Below, piece by piece: positions 25,548 through 34,391 of a stretch of 64,000 nucleotides of DNA (position 1 is the first letter of the stretch; the number at the start of each line of letters is the position of its first letter). The DNA is taken from the NCBI RefSeq assembly GCF_000265525.1, contig NC_018015.1:372001-436000 (forward strand), written 5' to 3'. Under the pieces are notes generated by a model. The model did not search any database. It was not told the DNA's origin and saw only the letters and a list, made by a program, of their open reading frames with translations. A program made the position numbers and the translations under genes. The DNA is from Thermococcus cleftensis (GTDB taxonomy: Archaea; Methanobacteriota_B; Thermococci; Thermococcales; Thermococcaceae).

Positions 25548-26251
25548 GGACCGTCCCTCCTCTTGAACCAGTAATACCATATTCTACTCCTGTCCTCCGC
25601 CCGACCCATAATAAGGAAGTAGCGGAGCAGGGCCAGGTTCAAGATTATGAAGAATATCAGCAGAACGTTGTACGCTGGAACCGCGGCACTCAGGAAAGCG
25701 TAGTAGTCCCAGACGAAGTGGAGCACGATGGCCAGCAGGAAGTATGGAAGAACCGAGTCCACCTTCCCCTCGGCCTTCATTCCGTAGCCAACACCGACTA
25801 TGGCACTCCAGGTGGCATGGGCGAGTGGCGTCAGAAAAGCACGGGTCACCGTCACCGCCACACCCCAGCCGAGACCGTACATAAAGTTCTCGGTGGCTGC
25901 GAAGCCCAGACCAGCGGCGACTCCGTAAACGAGGCCGTCCATTATGCCGTCCATCTGACCGGCCTTGAACGGCCACCGTATGGCCAAAGCCTTCGCAGGC
26001 TCTTCAACGATCCCCGCCACGAGGGCGACGTAGAATGCTGAGGCTGGCAGGATCGGCTCTATTGCGCCTCCAAGGGTGAGGAAGCTCTCAAGCACGTAGG
26101 CAATTCCTATCGAGAGCGTTCCCCCCAGCAGGAACGTTCCAAGGACGTACCTCCTTGGTTCAGGCTCGTACCTGTCGGCGTGATAGAAGTACCATAGTAT
26201 AACGAGCGCCGGACCGTAGGCAAAGAACGCTATAACGCTTAGGGCATCCAC
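25544..26251 (-). CDS. PrsW-family intramembrane metalloprotease
   Basis: A 235-residue membrane protein with about eight hydrophobic segments. The PrsW/CAAX-type catalytic marks are seen in order: VEEPAKALAIRW (E-E-x-x-K), ENFMYG, LAHATWSA and LHFVWDYYAF. PrsW cleaves an anti-sigma factor in Bacillus; archaeal members have no known substrate. The start is GTG 26251 after GGGTGA; the ATG four bases later is out of frame. It heads a compact operon with three small genes that include exported proteins, which are possible partners. Confidence 0.85.
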   Translation of the reverse strand: MDALSVIAFFAYGPALVILWYFYHADRYEPEPRRYVLGTFLLGGTLSIGIAYVLESFLTLGGAIEPILPASAFYVALVAGIVEEPAKALAIRWPFKAGQMDGIMDGLVYGVAAGLGFAATENFMYGLGWGVAVTVTRAFLTPLAHATWSAIVGVGYGMKAEGKVDSVLPYFLLAIVLHFVWDYYAFLSAAVPAYNVLLIFFIILNLALLRYFLIMGRAEDRSRIWYYWFKRRDGP

Positions 26252-26295
26252 GACCTATTCACCCAAAACTAGAGGGAAAAGGAGAATTTAAAGGT

Positions 26296-27057
26296 TTAGC
26301 ATTTTCCAAGGAACTCCCCGAGGTCAATCCCCTGTTCCTCGAGGTAATCGATGAGCTCCCTGGGAGGCTCAACCGTGGCTGAGTCCGGGTTCTTTATCTC
26401 TATGGTGGTTACATCAACCCACTCGGCCCCGTTCTTCTCGTAGTAGACGGTCCGCTTGACCTCCACGGGGATAAGATCCTTCGTGAGCTTAACCTCGACC
26501 CTCGTCCGATAAGCGTTCGTGACGTTTGTTCCGATTGCCGTCCCCCCAGTCTCGTTGGCGTATATGAGGTAGTAACCGTCCTCCTCGATAACCCTGACGT
26601 TCTCCATGTCCAGTACCTTCCAAAGTCCGTCCAAAACCGTGGAGTTCATGTTTGGCCCCTCGCCCGGCCCGTAGCACGCGGCTTCCCAGGTCACCGTACC
26701 GTTCCTGTCGATGTAGCTCGCGTAGCCCTTGGAGGTGGTGTAGTAGTAGGCCAGGTAGTAGGAGCCGCCCCCGACGGTACTGTTCGAGAGCGTGGACACT
26801 GCCTTCAGCTTTTTCTCGAAGTCTATCGCGCCCTCGGTCCTAAGCTGGGCCACCAGCCTCGTTCCATTGTAGCTGTCCACTCTCATCACGTACTCGTAGC
26901 TCTTCAGGGACGTTATGGCCTTCTCCATGTCTTCCTGAGTGAACGGAAGGTTTCCAGTGGTCGTGGTGGTTGGAGAAGGGGACGTTCCACCCCCGGAGAT
27001 GCAGCCGGCGGCGAGAACGATTAAAGCAATGAGCAGGCCGATGTAGCGTGCCTTCAT
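26296..27057 (-). CDS. secreted lipoprotein of unknown function
   Basis: A 253-residue protein with a lipobox (LIVLAAGC, cysteine near residue 19) and a Thr/Pro/Ser-rich linker after it (TSPSPTTTTTG), which is a common surface tether in Thermococcus. The remaining domain is beta-rich and resembles in style the lipoprotein at 23471-24277 (a VMRVDSYNGTRLVAQLR strand near the start and a late KLTKDLIPVEV strand). ATG 27057 follows GGGTGAT. Its function is unknown; LolA-like lipid or hydrophobic ligand binding is a guess. Confidence 0.75.
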   Translation of the reverse strand: MKARYIGLLIALIVLAAGCISGGGTSPSPTTTTTGNLPFTQEDMEKAITSLKSYEYVMRVDSYNGTRLVAQLRTEGAIDFEKKLKAVSTLSNSTVGGGSYYLAYYYTTSKGYASYIDRNGTVTWEAACYGPGEGPNMNSTVLDGLWKVLDMENVRVIEEDGYYLIYANETGGTAIGTNVTNAYRTRVEVKLTKDLIPVEVKRTVYYEKNGAEWVDVTTIEIKNPDSATVEPPRELIDYLEEQGIDLGEFLGKC

Positions 27058-27187
27058 TTCATCACCCGGAGTAAGTTCCCGGCCTACTATTAAAATGTTA
27101 GCCTTCCGGAAACCTCACCGTCGAGTTTTGTTAGGACAACCGAAAAGGTTTTAAATCTGCCCATCTATGGAACAATGGTGAGTAAAA

Positions 27188-27472
27188 ATGCCCTATATTG
27201 GCTTGGCCAAGAGCCCGTACGGTCCCCTGAGAACCCAAGAGGCTGTCTTGAAGGAACTCACGAAAAGGGGCTTTAGGGTAGGATTCTTCAAACACCATTG
27301 GGCCGGTGATCTACCATTCGGTCTCATAGTTGCCGAGACAGACAGGGGTGACGTCGCTATCCGCTGGGCGTTGGGGCGGGAGTTCAGCCTCAAGATTGAA
27401 GAAGTGGACAGGGAAACCTACGATGAGTTCGTGGAGGACACCATAGAATACACCAACGCCGACTCCGGCTAG
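27188..27472 (+). CDS. conserved-looking small protein of unknown function
   Basis: A 94-residue soluble protein, no signal or membrane segment. It has a mix of strands and helices with an acidic C-terminus (ETYDEFVEDTIEYTN). The ATG follows GGTGAG, and AGGTTTTAAATC about 40 bases upstream is a good BRE-TATA, so expression is likely. No family is recognised. The stop overlaps that of the convergent HAD gene by four bases. Confidence 0.6.
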   Translation: MPYIGLAKSPYGPLRTQEAVLKELTKRGFRVGFFKHHWAGDLPFGLIVAETDRGDVAIRWALGREFSLKIEEVDRETYDEFVEDTIEYTNADSG

Positions 27473-28140
27473 CGCTCCTGCTTGACCCTTTCCACGACGT
27501 CAAACAGGCTCCAGAGGTCGTGTATTATGTGAAGGTGGGGGATCAGAGCCAGTTTCTCGCGATTTTTCTCAACGAACCTGGCCGTGAAGGGGAAGTAATA
27601 CCACACGTACTCGGTGTTCTCATCGCCGTGACCGATGAAGCGCCAGGGCTTGTCGTCCACCCAGATTAAAGTCTCGTTCCCGTACTTCTCGCGAACCAGC
27701 TTAAAGGCCTCGTCTATGGTCATATCGTGGCCAAAGACTACGACGTCGTCAAAGAGGTCGTATATCCCCATTTCCTTCAGCCGTCTGACCTTCATTCCGT
27801 CTATGAAGTCCTCGGCGGAGAAGGAGATTACAGTGTGCCCCTCCTCCTTGAGTTTCCTCAAAAGCTCCGGGGAATCGTCGATTGGTCTGCTAAGCTTGGC
27901 CCTCTCCTCAAACCAGGTCTCGAAGAACTTCGTGCGCAGGAAGAACGGGGGTTTGGATTTTTTCTTGTGCTTCCCGAAGGCAGGCCTCTCAAACTGGAGT
28001 TCGATTTTAGTCAGCAGCTTGGCCCACAGTGCCTTCCCCGGGAGCCATCGGTAGCGCCTCTCCAGGGCCCGCCTGAACGCCTCTTCGATGCAGGTGTAGG
28101 TGTCAGCCAGCGTTCCATCGAAGTCGAAGGCTATTATCAT
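27469..28140 (-). CDS. HAD-superfamily hydrolase
   Basis: A 223-residue HAD phosphatase-like enzyme. Motif I is FDFDGTLADT (nucleophile Asp and acid/base Asp), motif II is the ISFSAED serine, and the Mg-binding acidic motif is WVDDKPW. The cap is a basic helical region (FGKHKKKSKPP). ATG 28140 is chosen because GGGGGT lies just before it; the frame is open a few codons further. The substrate is unknown. It is convergent with the preceding small gene. Confidence 0.8.
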   Translation of the reverse strand: MIIAFDFDGTLADTYTCIEEAFRRALERRYRWLPGKALWAKLLTKIELQFERPAFGKHKKKSKPPFFLRTKFFETWFEERAKLSRPIDDSPELLRKLKEEGHTVISFSAEDFIDGMKVRRLKEMGIYDLFDDVVVFGHDMTIDEAFKLVREKYGNETLIWVDDKPWRFIGHGDENTEYVWYYFPFTARFVEKNREKLALIPHLHIIHDLWSLFDVVERVKQER

Positions 28141-28342
28141 GGCTACCCCCATACCCCGAAGGGGAAGCCAAATTTAAGCGTTGCCCCAAACAACGGAAAT
28201 ATTATACGGTTGCAACAGCACGATAAGATACAGAAAATTCCCAGGGTATAACTCACGTAACTCAAAAAAGTTTTAAATTTTAATTCTCCCATAGTGCTGC
28301 ATGTCCACTTCCAATAGAATCTAAAAACAAAAGGGTGATAAA

Positions 28343-29638
28343 ATGAGGAAGGTAGGGGCCGTCGTTCTGGTTCTCCTCGTCCTCGGTGGGCTGGGCCTCG
28401 TGAGCGCCTGGCCGACCGACGGACCGACCCTCGACAACCCCATGAACGTCCACCAGAAGCTGACCTACAAGGCCATACAGGCGGTTTACAGGGACAACCC
28501 GACCCTCGGTTCGATCCTCATGCAGTACCAGGACCAGCTCCTCTACGGAGCCTACGACGAGGACTGGCGCGGCGGGAGCATAGAGTTCAACGGGAAGACC
28601 TACACCCTCCAGAGCCAGTACCACTTCCACGACCCTATGGATCACTCGGAGCTAATCACCGTTGACCTCTTCGGCGACCGCGACAGCTCCGGAGCCGACA
28701 TGGCCCAGAAGCTCTACGAGCAGGCGGTTCAGCTCTGGAAGCAGGGCAACAGGGAGGAGGCCATGCTCTACCTCGGCAGGGCGGTTCACATACTCGAGGA
28801 CATGAGCATGCTGGTGGCACACACCACCCCTGCCCTCTTCGAGGACCTCGAGCAGTTCAGCTACATCGAGGACGCCCACGACTTCGTTGAGAACGATATC
28901 TCCCCCACCGTCGCCGACGACATACTCAACGACCGCGTTCCCCTCGACCTCACGCCGATAAAGTGGTGGCAGATCCCGCAGGAGAAGCAGCGGTTCATCT
29001 ACGGCTACGACATCTATATAGCCGACAACGAGAACGGTCACATGAGCCTCGCCAACGGCGTTGCCTGGGCCTACGCTGACTTAATAGCCCACAACTCTTG
29101 GCGCTACATGCTCTACTCGACCGGCAAGGACATCAACCTCTGGAGCGAGCGCGGCCACCTCGGAAGCTACTTCTGGACCAGGACCCTCAAGAAGGGCGAC
29201 TGGAGCGTCCTCAAGCTCGAGTTCAAGGGCGCCAGCTCGATAACCCTCGTCTTCAAGGACATCGACATGCAGAACGCCTACTTCAAGACCCTCGGCTACG
29301 TCGAGATCTACGACAAGAACTGGAACCTCATAGCCCGCTACGCCCAGGACCCGAACCCGCTCGTCGATACCAGCGTCACCGTTCCGGGTGACACCGTCTA
29401 CATCTACACCTACGTGAGCAATGACGACTGGCTCGACGACGACGTGGACGGCTGGGCCATAAGGAACATCGAGCTCCACGCCAACTTTGACGTGAACGCC
29501 CCGAGTGGCTTCAAGACCCTCGACGGCAGGGAGTACAGCCTCGTCCAGTGGGCGGTCTACGAGACCATGCAGTACGACATAAGGGCCATTGCCGGCCTGA
29601 TGGAGAAGTTCTTCGAGGACGTCGGCGTTACCGGCTGA
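28343..29638 (+). CDS. secreted zinc-dependent phospholipase C-like protein
   Basis: A 431-residue exported protein. After the signal peptide (VVLVLLVLGGLGLVSA) the predicted mature chain begins with Trp-Pro. In bacterial zinc phospholipase C the N-terminal Trp of the mature enzyme is itself a zinc ligand, and the other ligands have counterparts here: NVHQKLT, QYHFHDPMDHSE, and AVHILEDMSMLVAHT. The C-terminal 150 residues are beta-rich, like an extracellular binding domain. The S1/P1 nuclease relatives share the fold, so the substrate may be a phospholipid or another phosphodiester. ATG 28343 follows GGGTGAT; a GTTTTAAATTTT promoter lies about 70 bases upstream. Confidence 0.7.
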   Translation: MRKVGAVVLVLLVLGGLGLVSAWPTDGPTLDNPMNVHQKLTYKAIQAVYRDNPTLGSILMQYQDQLLYGAYDEDWRGGSIEFNGKTYTLQSQYHFHDPMDHSELITVDLFGDRDSSGADMAQKLYEQAVQLWKQGNREEAMLYLGRAVHILEDMSMLVAHTTPALFEDLEQFSYIEDAHDFVENDISPTVADDILNDRVPLDLTPIKWWQIPQEKQRFIYGYDIYIADNENGHMSLANGVAWAYADLIAHNSWRYMLYSTGKDINLWSERGHLGSYFWTRTLKKGDWSVLKLEFKGASSITLVFKDIDMQNAYFKTLGYVEIYDKNWNLIARYAQDPNPLVDTSVTVPGDTVYIYTYVSNDDWLDDDVDGWAIRNIELHANFDVNAPSGFKTLDGREYSLVQWAVYETMQYDIRAIAGLMEKFFEDVGVTG

Positions 29639-29652
29639 GGCCTTTACCCCCC

Positions 29653-29664
29653 TTATTTTTCCTT
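29653..29664 (+). terminator. oligo-T terminator
   Basis: TTATTTTTCCTT directly follows the phospholipase C-like gene and precedes the promoter (GCATATATTC) of the glycine decarboxylase genes. Confidence 0.4.
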
Positions 29665-29761
29665 AACAGTGGTACACGGTTCTGCCCTCCCGGCGGCACA
29701 AAGCATATATTCTCAGCTCCCAACTTTCAACGACCGTCTTAAAGCTCAGAAGGTGATAGGT

Positions 29762-31108
29762 ATGGGGAGGCACTACCTTCCAAACCTGGCGCATAGAGAT
29801 GAAATGCTGAAAGAAATCGGCTTCAATTCGATTGACGAGCTCTTCTCCGACGTCCCGGCCGGAATGGTCAAGGAGTTCAACCTTCCGGAGGGAAAGAGCG
29901 AGTACGAGGTCTTCCTCGAGCTCAGCGAAATCCTCTCAAAGAACAGGACCGTCCTTGAAATGCCGAGCTTCCTCGGGGCGGGGACGTACTTCCACTACGT
30001 TCCAGCCCACGTCAAGTACCTCATCGAGAGGAGCGAGTTCTTGACGGCCTACACTCCTTACCAGCCCGAGATAAGCCAGGGAATGCTCCAGGCCCTCTTC
30101 GAGTACCAGAGCATAATGGCGGAGCTTTACGGTCTGCCCGTTGTCAATTCCTCGATGTACGACTGGGGGACGGCCATAGCCGAGGCCGCTCTGATGACGG
30201 TCAGGCTCCACAGGGGCAAGAGAAAGCGCTTCCTTGTCCCAAAGGCCCTCAGCCCGGAGAAGAGGGCGGTGATAGCGACATACACGCGCGGTGCCGGGCT
30301 GGAGATAGTTGAAGTTCCCTGGGACGAGGAAGGCAATCTTGACCTTGAAAAGCTCAAGGAAGCAGTTGGCGAAGCCGCCGGCGTCTACGTCGAGATGGCC
30401 AACTTCTTCGGTTTAGTCGAGGAGAACGTGAGGGAAATCGGCGAGATTGCCCACGATGCGGGGGCCTACTTCGTGGTCGGAGCAGACCCAACGATGCTCG
30501 GGCTTTTCGAGGCGCCGGGTGAGCTCGGCGCTGACATAGCGGTCGGAGAGGCGGCATACCTCGGCAACCCCATGAACTTCGGCGGCCCGAGGGCCGGAAT
30601 CTTCGCCGTCAGGAACGACAAAAAGCTCATACGCCAGATGCCGGGCAGGATAATCGGAATGACGAGAGACGCGGAGGGAAGGAGGGCCTTCGTCATGACC
30701 CTCCAGACGAGGGAGCAGCACATAAGGCGCGCAAAGGCGACCTCGAACATATGCTCCAACGAGGCGTTGGTGGCCGTTGCCTCAGCGATACACCTCGCGA
30801 GCCTCGGGCCGAGGGGCTTGGCCGAGCTTGGCGAGGCAATCCTCAAGAACACGGCCTACCTCAGGAAGAGGCTGAGCGAAGTCGCTGAGATTCCCTTCGA
30901 GGGGCTCTACTTCAAGGACGTGCCAGCGAGGTTCGAAAAGCCCTACAGCGAGGTGCACGAGGCCCTCTTGGAGAGGGGAATCCACGGAGGCTACTACGTC
31001 GGGAAGCACTTCCCGGAGCTCGGCGAGACTGCCCTCTTTGCCGCGACAGAGACGACGAGGAAGGAATGGGTAGATGCCCTCATAGAGGCCCTCAGGGAGG
31101 TGGCCTGA
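29762..31108 (+). CDS. gcvPA: glycine dehydrogenase (decarboxylating) subunit 1
   Basis: A 448-residue N-terminal half of the glycine cleavage P protein, which in archaea and many bacteria is split in two. It begins [19 protein letters not shown], a typical GcvPA start, and contains the aminotransferase-fold block [29 protein letters not shown] 29762 is chosen because AGGTGATAGG lies right before it; the longer open frame starts within the promoter. The stop abuts the start of gcvPB, so the two are co-transcribed and form a heterodimer. No gcvT, H or L gene is nearby. Confidence 0.95.
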   Translation: MGRHYLPNLAHRDEMLKEIGFNSIDELFSDVPAGMVKEFNLPEGKSEYEVFLELSEILSKNRTVLEMPSFLGAGTYFHYVPAHVKYLIERSEFLTAYTPYQPEISQGMLQALFEYQSIMAELYGLPVVNSSMYDWGTAIAEAALMTVRLHRGKRKRFLVPKALSPEKRAVIATYTRGAGLEIVEVPWDEEGNLDLEKLKEAVGEAAGVYVEMANFFGLVEENVREIGEIAHDAGAYFVVGADPTMLGLFEAPGELGADIAVGEAAYLGNPMNFGGPRAGIFAVRNDKKLIRQMPGRIIGMTRDAEGRRAFVMTLQTREQHIRRAKATSNICSNEALVAVASAIHLASLGPRGLAELGEAILKNTAYLRKRLSEVAEIPFEGLYFKDVPARFEKPYSEVHEALLERGIHGGYYVGKHFPELGETALFAATETTRKEWVDALIEALREVA

Positions 31109-32614
31109 ATGTTCCGGCAGGCTAAATGGGACGAACCGCTCATCTTCGAGCTCTCCCGCAAGGGGAGGGTCGGCTACACCCTTCCGAGGCCGATTGAAGA
31201 TGTAAGCGTTGAGATTCCGGAGAAGCTCAGGAGGAAAAGCCCGCTGAACCTTCCTGAGCTGAGCGAGCCCGAGATAGTGAAACACTACACCCGCTTGAGC
31301 GAGATGAACTACGGCGTTGATTCGGGCATCTACCCGCTCGGCTCGTGCACCATGAAGTACAACCCCAAGATAAACGAGGAGATAGCTTCACACCCGGGGG
31401 TTGCCTACATTCACCCCTACCAGGACGAGAGGACCGTCCAGGGAGCGCTAAAGATAATGTGGGAGCTGGAGCAGTGGCTCAAGGAGATAACCGGAATGGA
31501 CCGCTTCACCCTCCAGCCCGCTGCCGGTGCCAACGGCGAGTTCACGGGCGTTTCGATAATCAGAGCCTACCACCTCGACAACGGCGAGCCACAGAGGGAC
31601 GAGATGCTCGTTGCTGACTCGGCCCACGGAACCAATCCGGCCAGTGCCGCCATGGCCGGTTTCAAGGTCATCGAAATTCCCTCGACCGAGGAGGGAACGA
31701 TGGATCTGGAGGCCCTTGAGAGCGCGGTGAGCGAGAGAACGGCCGGGTTGATGCTCACGAACCCCAACACCCTTGGCATCTTCGAGGACGAGATACTGGA
31801 GATAGCGAGGATAGTCCACAGGGCCGGCGGGCTGCTCTACTACGACGGTGCCAACCTCAACGCAGTGCTAGGAAAGATCAGACCCGGTGACATGGGCTTC
31901 GACATAGTCCACCTCAACCTCCACAAGACCTTCTCAACCCCGCACGGCGGCGGTGGACCTGGAAGCGGGCCGGTCGGCGTCAAGGACTTCCTCAAGGACT
32001 ACCTGCCGGTTCCGCTGGTCGGCTACGATGAGGAGCGCGGTTACTACCTCGACTACGACGTGCCCAAGAGCATCGGCAAGGTCAAGGAGCTCTACGGCAA
32101 CTTCGCGGTTATGGTCAGGGCCCTCGTTTACCTCAAGGTAATGGGAAGGGAGAGCCTTAAGAACGCGAGCGAGGTAGCTGTTCTAAACGCCAACTACATC
32201 ACCCGGAAGCTGAAAGGGACAAGGGGCTACTCCCTGCCCGGCAAGGAGCTGAGGAAGCACGAGGTGGTCTTCTCCGCCGAGCCGATGAAGAAGGAAACAG
32301 GGGTTACAGCGATGGACGTAGCCAAGAGGCTACTCGACTTCGGAATGCACGCGCCGACGGTTTACTTCCCGCTTATCGTCCACGAGGCGTTGATGATAGA
32401 GCCGACCGAGACCGTGAGCAGGGAGGAGCTCGACGCCTACGTCGAGGCCCTCAGGAGGATAAGCGAGGAAGCTTACAGCAATCCGGAGATCGTTAAGAGC
32501 GCACCGCACAACACGGCGGTGAAGCGCGTGGACGACGTTCTGGCGGCAAAGAAGCCGGTTCTCAGCTGGAAGATGTACCGCGAGCTGAGGGAGAGGGGCG
32601 AGGTAGAATACTGA
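31109..32614 (+). CDS. gcvPB: glycine dehydrogenase (decarboxylating) subunit 2
   Basis: A 501-residue C-terminal half of the P protein. It carries the PLP lysine in [20 protein letters not shown], the [16 protein letters not shown] block and the [13 protein letters not shown] segment. It decarboxylates glycine and passes the aminomethyl group to lipoyl GcvH. The ATG directly follows the gcvPA stop with no gap. Confidence 0.96.
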   Translation: MFRQAKWDEPLIFELSRKGRVGYTLPRPIEDVSVEIPEKLRRKSPLNLPELSEPEIVKHYTRLSEMNYGVDSGIYPLGSCTMKYNPKINEEIASHPGVAYIHPYQDERTVQGALKIMWELEQWLKEITGMDRFTLQPAAGANGEFTGVSIIRAYHLDNGEPQRDEMLVADSAHGTNPASAAMAGFKVIEIPSTEEGTMDLEALESAVSERTAGLMLTNPNTLGIFEDEILEIARIVHRAGGLLYYDGANLNAVLGKIRPGDMGFDIVHLNLHKTFSTPHGGGGPGSGPVGVKDFLKDYLPVPLVGYDEERGYYLDYDVPKSIGKVKELYGNFAVMVRALVYLKVMGRESLKNASEVAVLNANYITRKLKGTRGYSLPGKELRKHEVVFSAEPMKKETGVTAMDVAKRLLDFGMHAPTVYFPLIVHEALMIEPTETVSREELDAYVEALRRISEEAYSNPEIVKSAPHNTAVKRVDDVLAAKKPVLSWKMYRELRERGEVEY

Positions 32615-32660
32615 CTACCTTGCTTCCCCATTTCTTCTTATTCAATTCTAGCCAGAAAAG

Positions 32661-32668
32661 CTTATAAA
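32661..32668 (+). promoter_or_regulatory. strong TATA box
   Basis: CTTATAAA with a preceding GCCAGAAAAG BRE, 48-55 bases before the ATG at 32716. It resembles the promoter before rpoH (GAAAAGCTTATATA). Confidence 0.6.
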
Positions 32669-32715
32669 TGGAAGGCACAAATATGTAATAGAAAACTTAC
32701 ATGTGGGTGATCCAT

Positions 32716-33009
32716 ATGACAGTTGGTGTTGGACGTGTTGAAAACGCCAAGTACGGGGTGGGGTTTGATGAATACGTGGTTCCCGTCAGGGGGTTCCTCC
32801 TCCAGAGGGGCAAGCTGGCGGGAATATACGTGAAGGACGGGATCATTCCCGTGACAGAGGAGCTTCCCAAAGAGGTCCATCAGGCCGTTGTACACGGCCA
32901 CATCAAGAAGGAGGTAACGGTGAGGGAGATACACTACGGTGAAGAGGACATAATAGAAGTTCTCATAGAAGCTGACTATCAGAGCTGGACCATCTTCACA
33001 ACGAGCTGA
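32716..33009 (+). CDS. small protein of unknown function
   Basis: A 97-residue soluble protein with alternating short strands (VVPVRGFLLQRGKLAGIYV) and no cysteine, signal peptide or membrane helix. ATG 32716 follows GGTGATCC, and a strong TATA lies upstream, so it is likely expressed. No family is recognised. It stands alone between gcvPB and a group of tRNA genes. Confidence 0.6.
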   Translation: MTVGVGRVENAKYGVGFDEYVVPVRGFLLQRGKLAGIYVKDGIIPVTEELPKEVHQAVVHGHIKKEVTVREIHYGEEDIIEVLIEADYQSWTIFTTS

Positions 33010-33258
33010 GATCTATGCCTCCCTACCTACACACAATAGGCAACGGTTTTAAGCGAGCAACTTATCCTACGAATTTTGGTCAAAAAGCGTTTCCAAGCCT
33101 CATCAAAAGTCGTAGCTCCCTGTTGCACGTTCAAAGATATGGTTTCTCAATCCAAGGCCAGCGTTTAATTATGAGAACCCTTTTGGCCACGTTAGAACTG
33201 ACACTTCAAACAGAGCTACAATCCCCTATCAAACCCCACAAGGCGAAGTTTGTTAGAA

Positions 33259-33335
33259 TGGAGCCCCGGGCGGGATTTGAACCCGCGACCGGCGGATTAC
33301 AAGTCCGCCGCCCCGCCAGGCTAGGCTACCGGGGC
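33259..33335 (-). tRNA. tRNA-Thr (anticodon TGT)
   Basis: The minus strand folds as a full cloverleaf: acceptor GCCCCGG/CCGGGGC, anticodon stem GGCGGA/TCCGCC with loop CTTGTAA (anticodon TGT), T arm GCGGG-TTCAAAT-CCCGC, and encoded CCA. A TATA element (TTTATAT on the minus strand, around 33361-33367) lies upstream of its 5' end. Confidence 0.97.
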
Positions 33336-33434
33336 ACGGTCTAAAGACCTTCCGAGGGAGATATAAAGTTTTCGCAGTTCCTGCCCACACCGTAAGATTT
33401 ATAAATCCACTCCGTATTCCCTACATTGGGTCGT

Positions 33435-33510
33435 GCCGCCGTAGCTTAGTCGGTAGAGCGCCGGACTGTTAATCCGGCGGTCCCCGGTTCGAGTCCGGGC
33501 GGCGGCGCCA
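33435..33510 (+). tRNA. tRNA-Asn (anticodon GTT)
   Basis: Cloverleaf with acceptor GCCGCCG/CGGCGGC, anticodon loop CTGTTAA, T arm CCCGG-TTCGAGT-CCGGG and encoded CCA. TTTATAAATC at 33398-33407 is its promoter. It is probably co-transcribed with tRNA-Met, which begins five bases later. Confidence 0.97.
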
Positions 33511-33515
33511 GTAGT

Positions 33516-33593
33516 GGGCCCGTAGCTCAGCCTGGTCAGAGCGCGCGGCTCATAACCGCGTGGTCGGGGGTTCAAAGCCCCCCGGGCCCACCA
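33516..33593 (+). tRNA. tRNA-Met, elongator (anticodon CAT)
   Basis: Cloverleaf with acceptor GGGCCCG/CGGGCCC, anticodon loop CTCATAA, T arm GGGGG-TTCAAAG-CCCCC and encoded CCA. The acceptor does not start with the AGC expected of archaeal initiator tRNA, so the elongator form is favoured. Confidence 0.93.
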
Positions 33594-34125
33594 CAACAGC
33601 CCTTGCTTGCGCGAGCGCTGGCGGAAGAGTAAGTGTCTTTTCCAAAAGGTGCTTGTTTTTATGATGTGTTCGTTCTTTAAATTGCCATTCTTTAGGAGTT
33701 GCTCCTCGAGAGGTGTCAGAAGATACGCCCCCGCCTGGAGGCCCAAAATGCCGGCCATATTGCAGAATGAGACCAAGTTTATGCGAACTTTTGCCAGATA
33801 TGACAAGTTATCCCGTCAATGGTACAACTTGTGTCTACATAAACCCACTAGAATCGGCAAATCTACGGAAAAGACCTGCCACTTTGCTCTCTCCACTGAA
33901 GTTTGGATTCCGAACCCCAGCCGAGCCTTTATAAGTCTTTCCGTTTTCGGTGGACATTGAAGTACATCAGAGTCCTTTTTCGGGCCAGAAAACGGTTCTT
34001 AAACTTTACGCAACCGATATAAACCCCTACGGGCCAGATACCACTCGAAAAGCTTATATACCGAAACCCGCAGGTGTGAGGTAGTGATAATCGTTCTTAA
34101 AAAACGTTAAAGGGGGCAATTCTCG
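33594..34125. other. 532-base intergenic region between tRNA-Met and rpoH
   Basis: No convincing gene is seen. The part after the tRNA contains TTGCTTGCGC (33603-33612) and a small inverted repeat CTTTTCCAAAAG (33637-33648); both words recur in the hairpin-rich region after tRNA-Cys. The middle is AT-rich and featureless. From about 33920 it becomes the promoter region of the RNA polymerase operon with three TATA-like elements. Confidence 0.5.
33927..34060 (+). promoter_or_regulatory. tandem promoters of the RNA polymerase operon
   Basis: Three TATA-like elements: CTTTATAAG (33927-33935), CGATATAAA (34015-34023) and GCTTATATA (34052-34060), the last with the best BRE (CTCGAAAA). The nine-base word CGGGCCAGA occurs at 33981-33989 and 34030-34038, upstream of the second and third boxes. 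The third would give a leader of about 40 bases for rpoH. Confidence 0.5.
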
Positions 34126-34374
34126 GTGGCGACGAAAAAGGAGTTTGATATATTCACGCATGAGCTGGTTCCCGAGCACAGAATCCTCAGCGAGGAGGAG
34201 AAGGAGGAACTCCTCAGAAAGTACAGGATCAGGATCTCACAGCTCCCACAGATCAAGGCCTCGGACCCGGCCGTCGTCGCCCTTGGGGCAAAGCCGGGAG
34301 ACGTCATTGAGATAAAGAGAAAGAGCCCAACGGCGGGCTACTATTACTACTACCGTCTTGTGGTGGAGGACTGA
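34126..34374 (+). CDS. rpoH: RNA polymerase subunit H
   Basis: An 82-residue protein equivalent to the C-terminal domain of eukaryotic Rpb5, part of the lower jaw of the polymerase. The typical segments [14 protein letters not shown] and [16 protein letters not shown] are present. The start codon is GTG 34126, preceded by GGGGGC. It is the first gene of the rpoH-B-A'-A'' operon. Confidence 0.97.
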   Translation: MATKKEFDIFTHELVPEHRILSEEEKEELLRKYRIRISQLPQIKASDPAVVALGAKPGDVIEIKRKSPTAGYYYYYRLVVED

Positions 34375-34391
34375 TTCTGAGAGGTGAGATT

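Noticed and set aside
33399-33806. A 135-codon minus-strand frame across tRNA-Asn and tRNA-Met
   Set aside because: It is antisense to two good tRNAs and has no ribosome site; only the part beyond the tRNAs could be a remnant, and nothing recognisable is seen.
33516-34125. Integrated virus or plasmid at tRNA-Met
   Set aside because: No integrase fragment, no repeat of the tRNA 3' end and no cargo genes; the region goes straight into the polymerase promoter.
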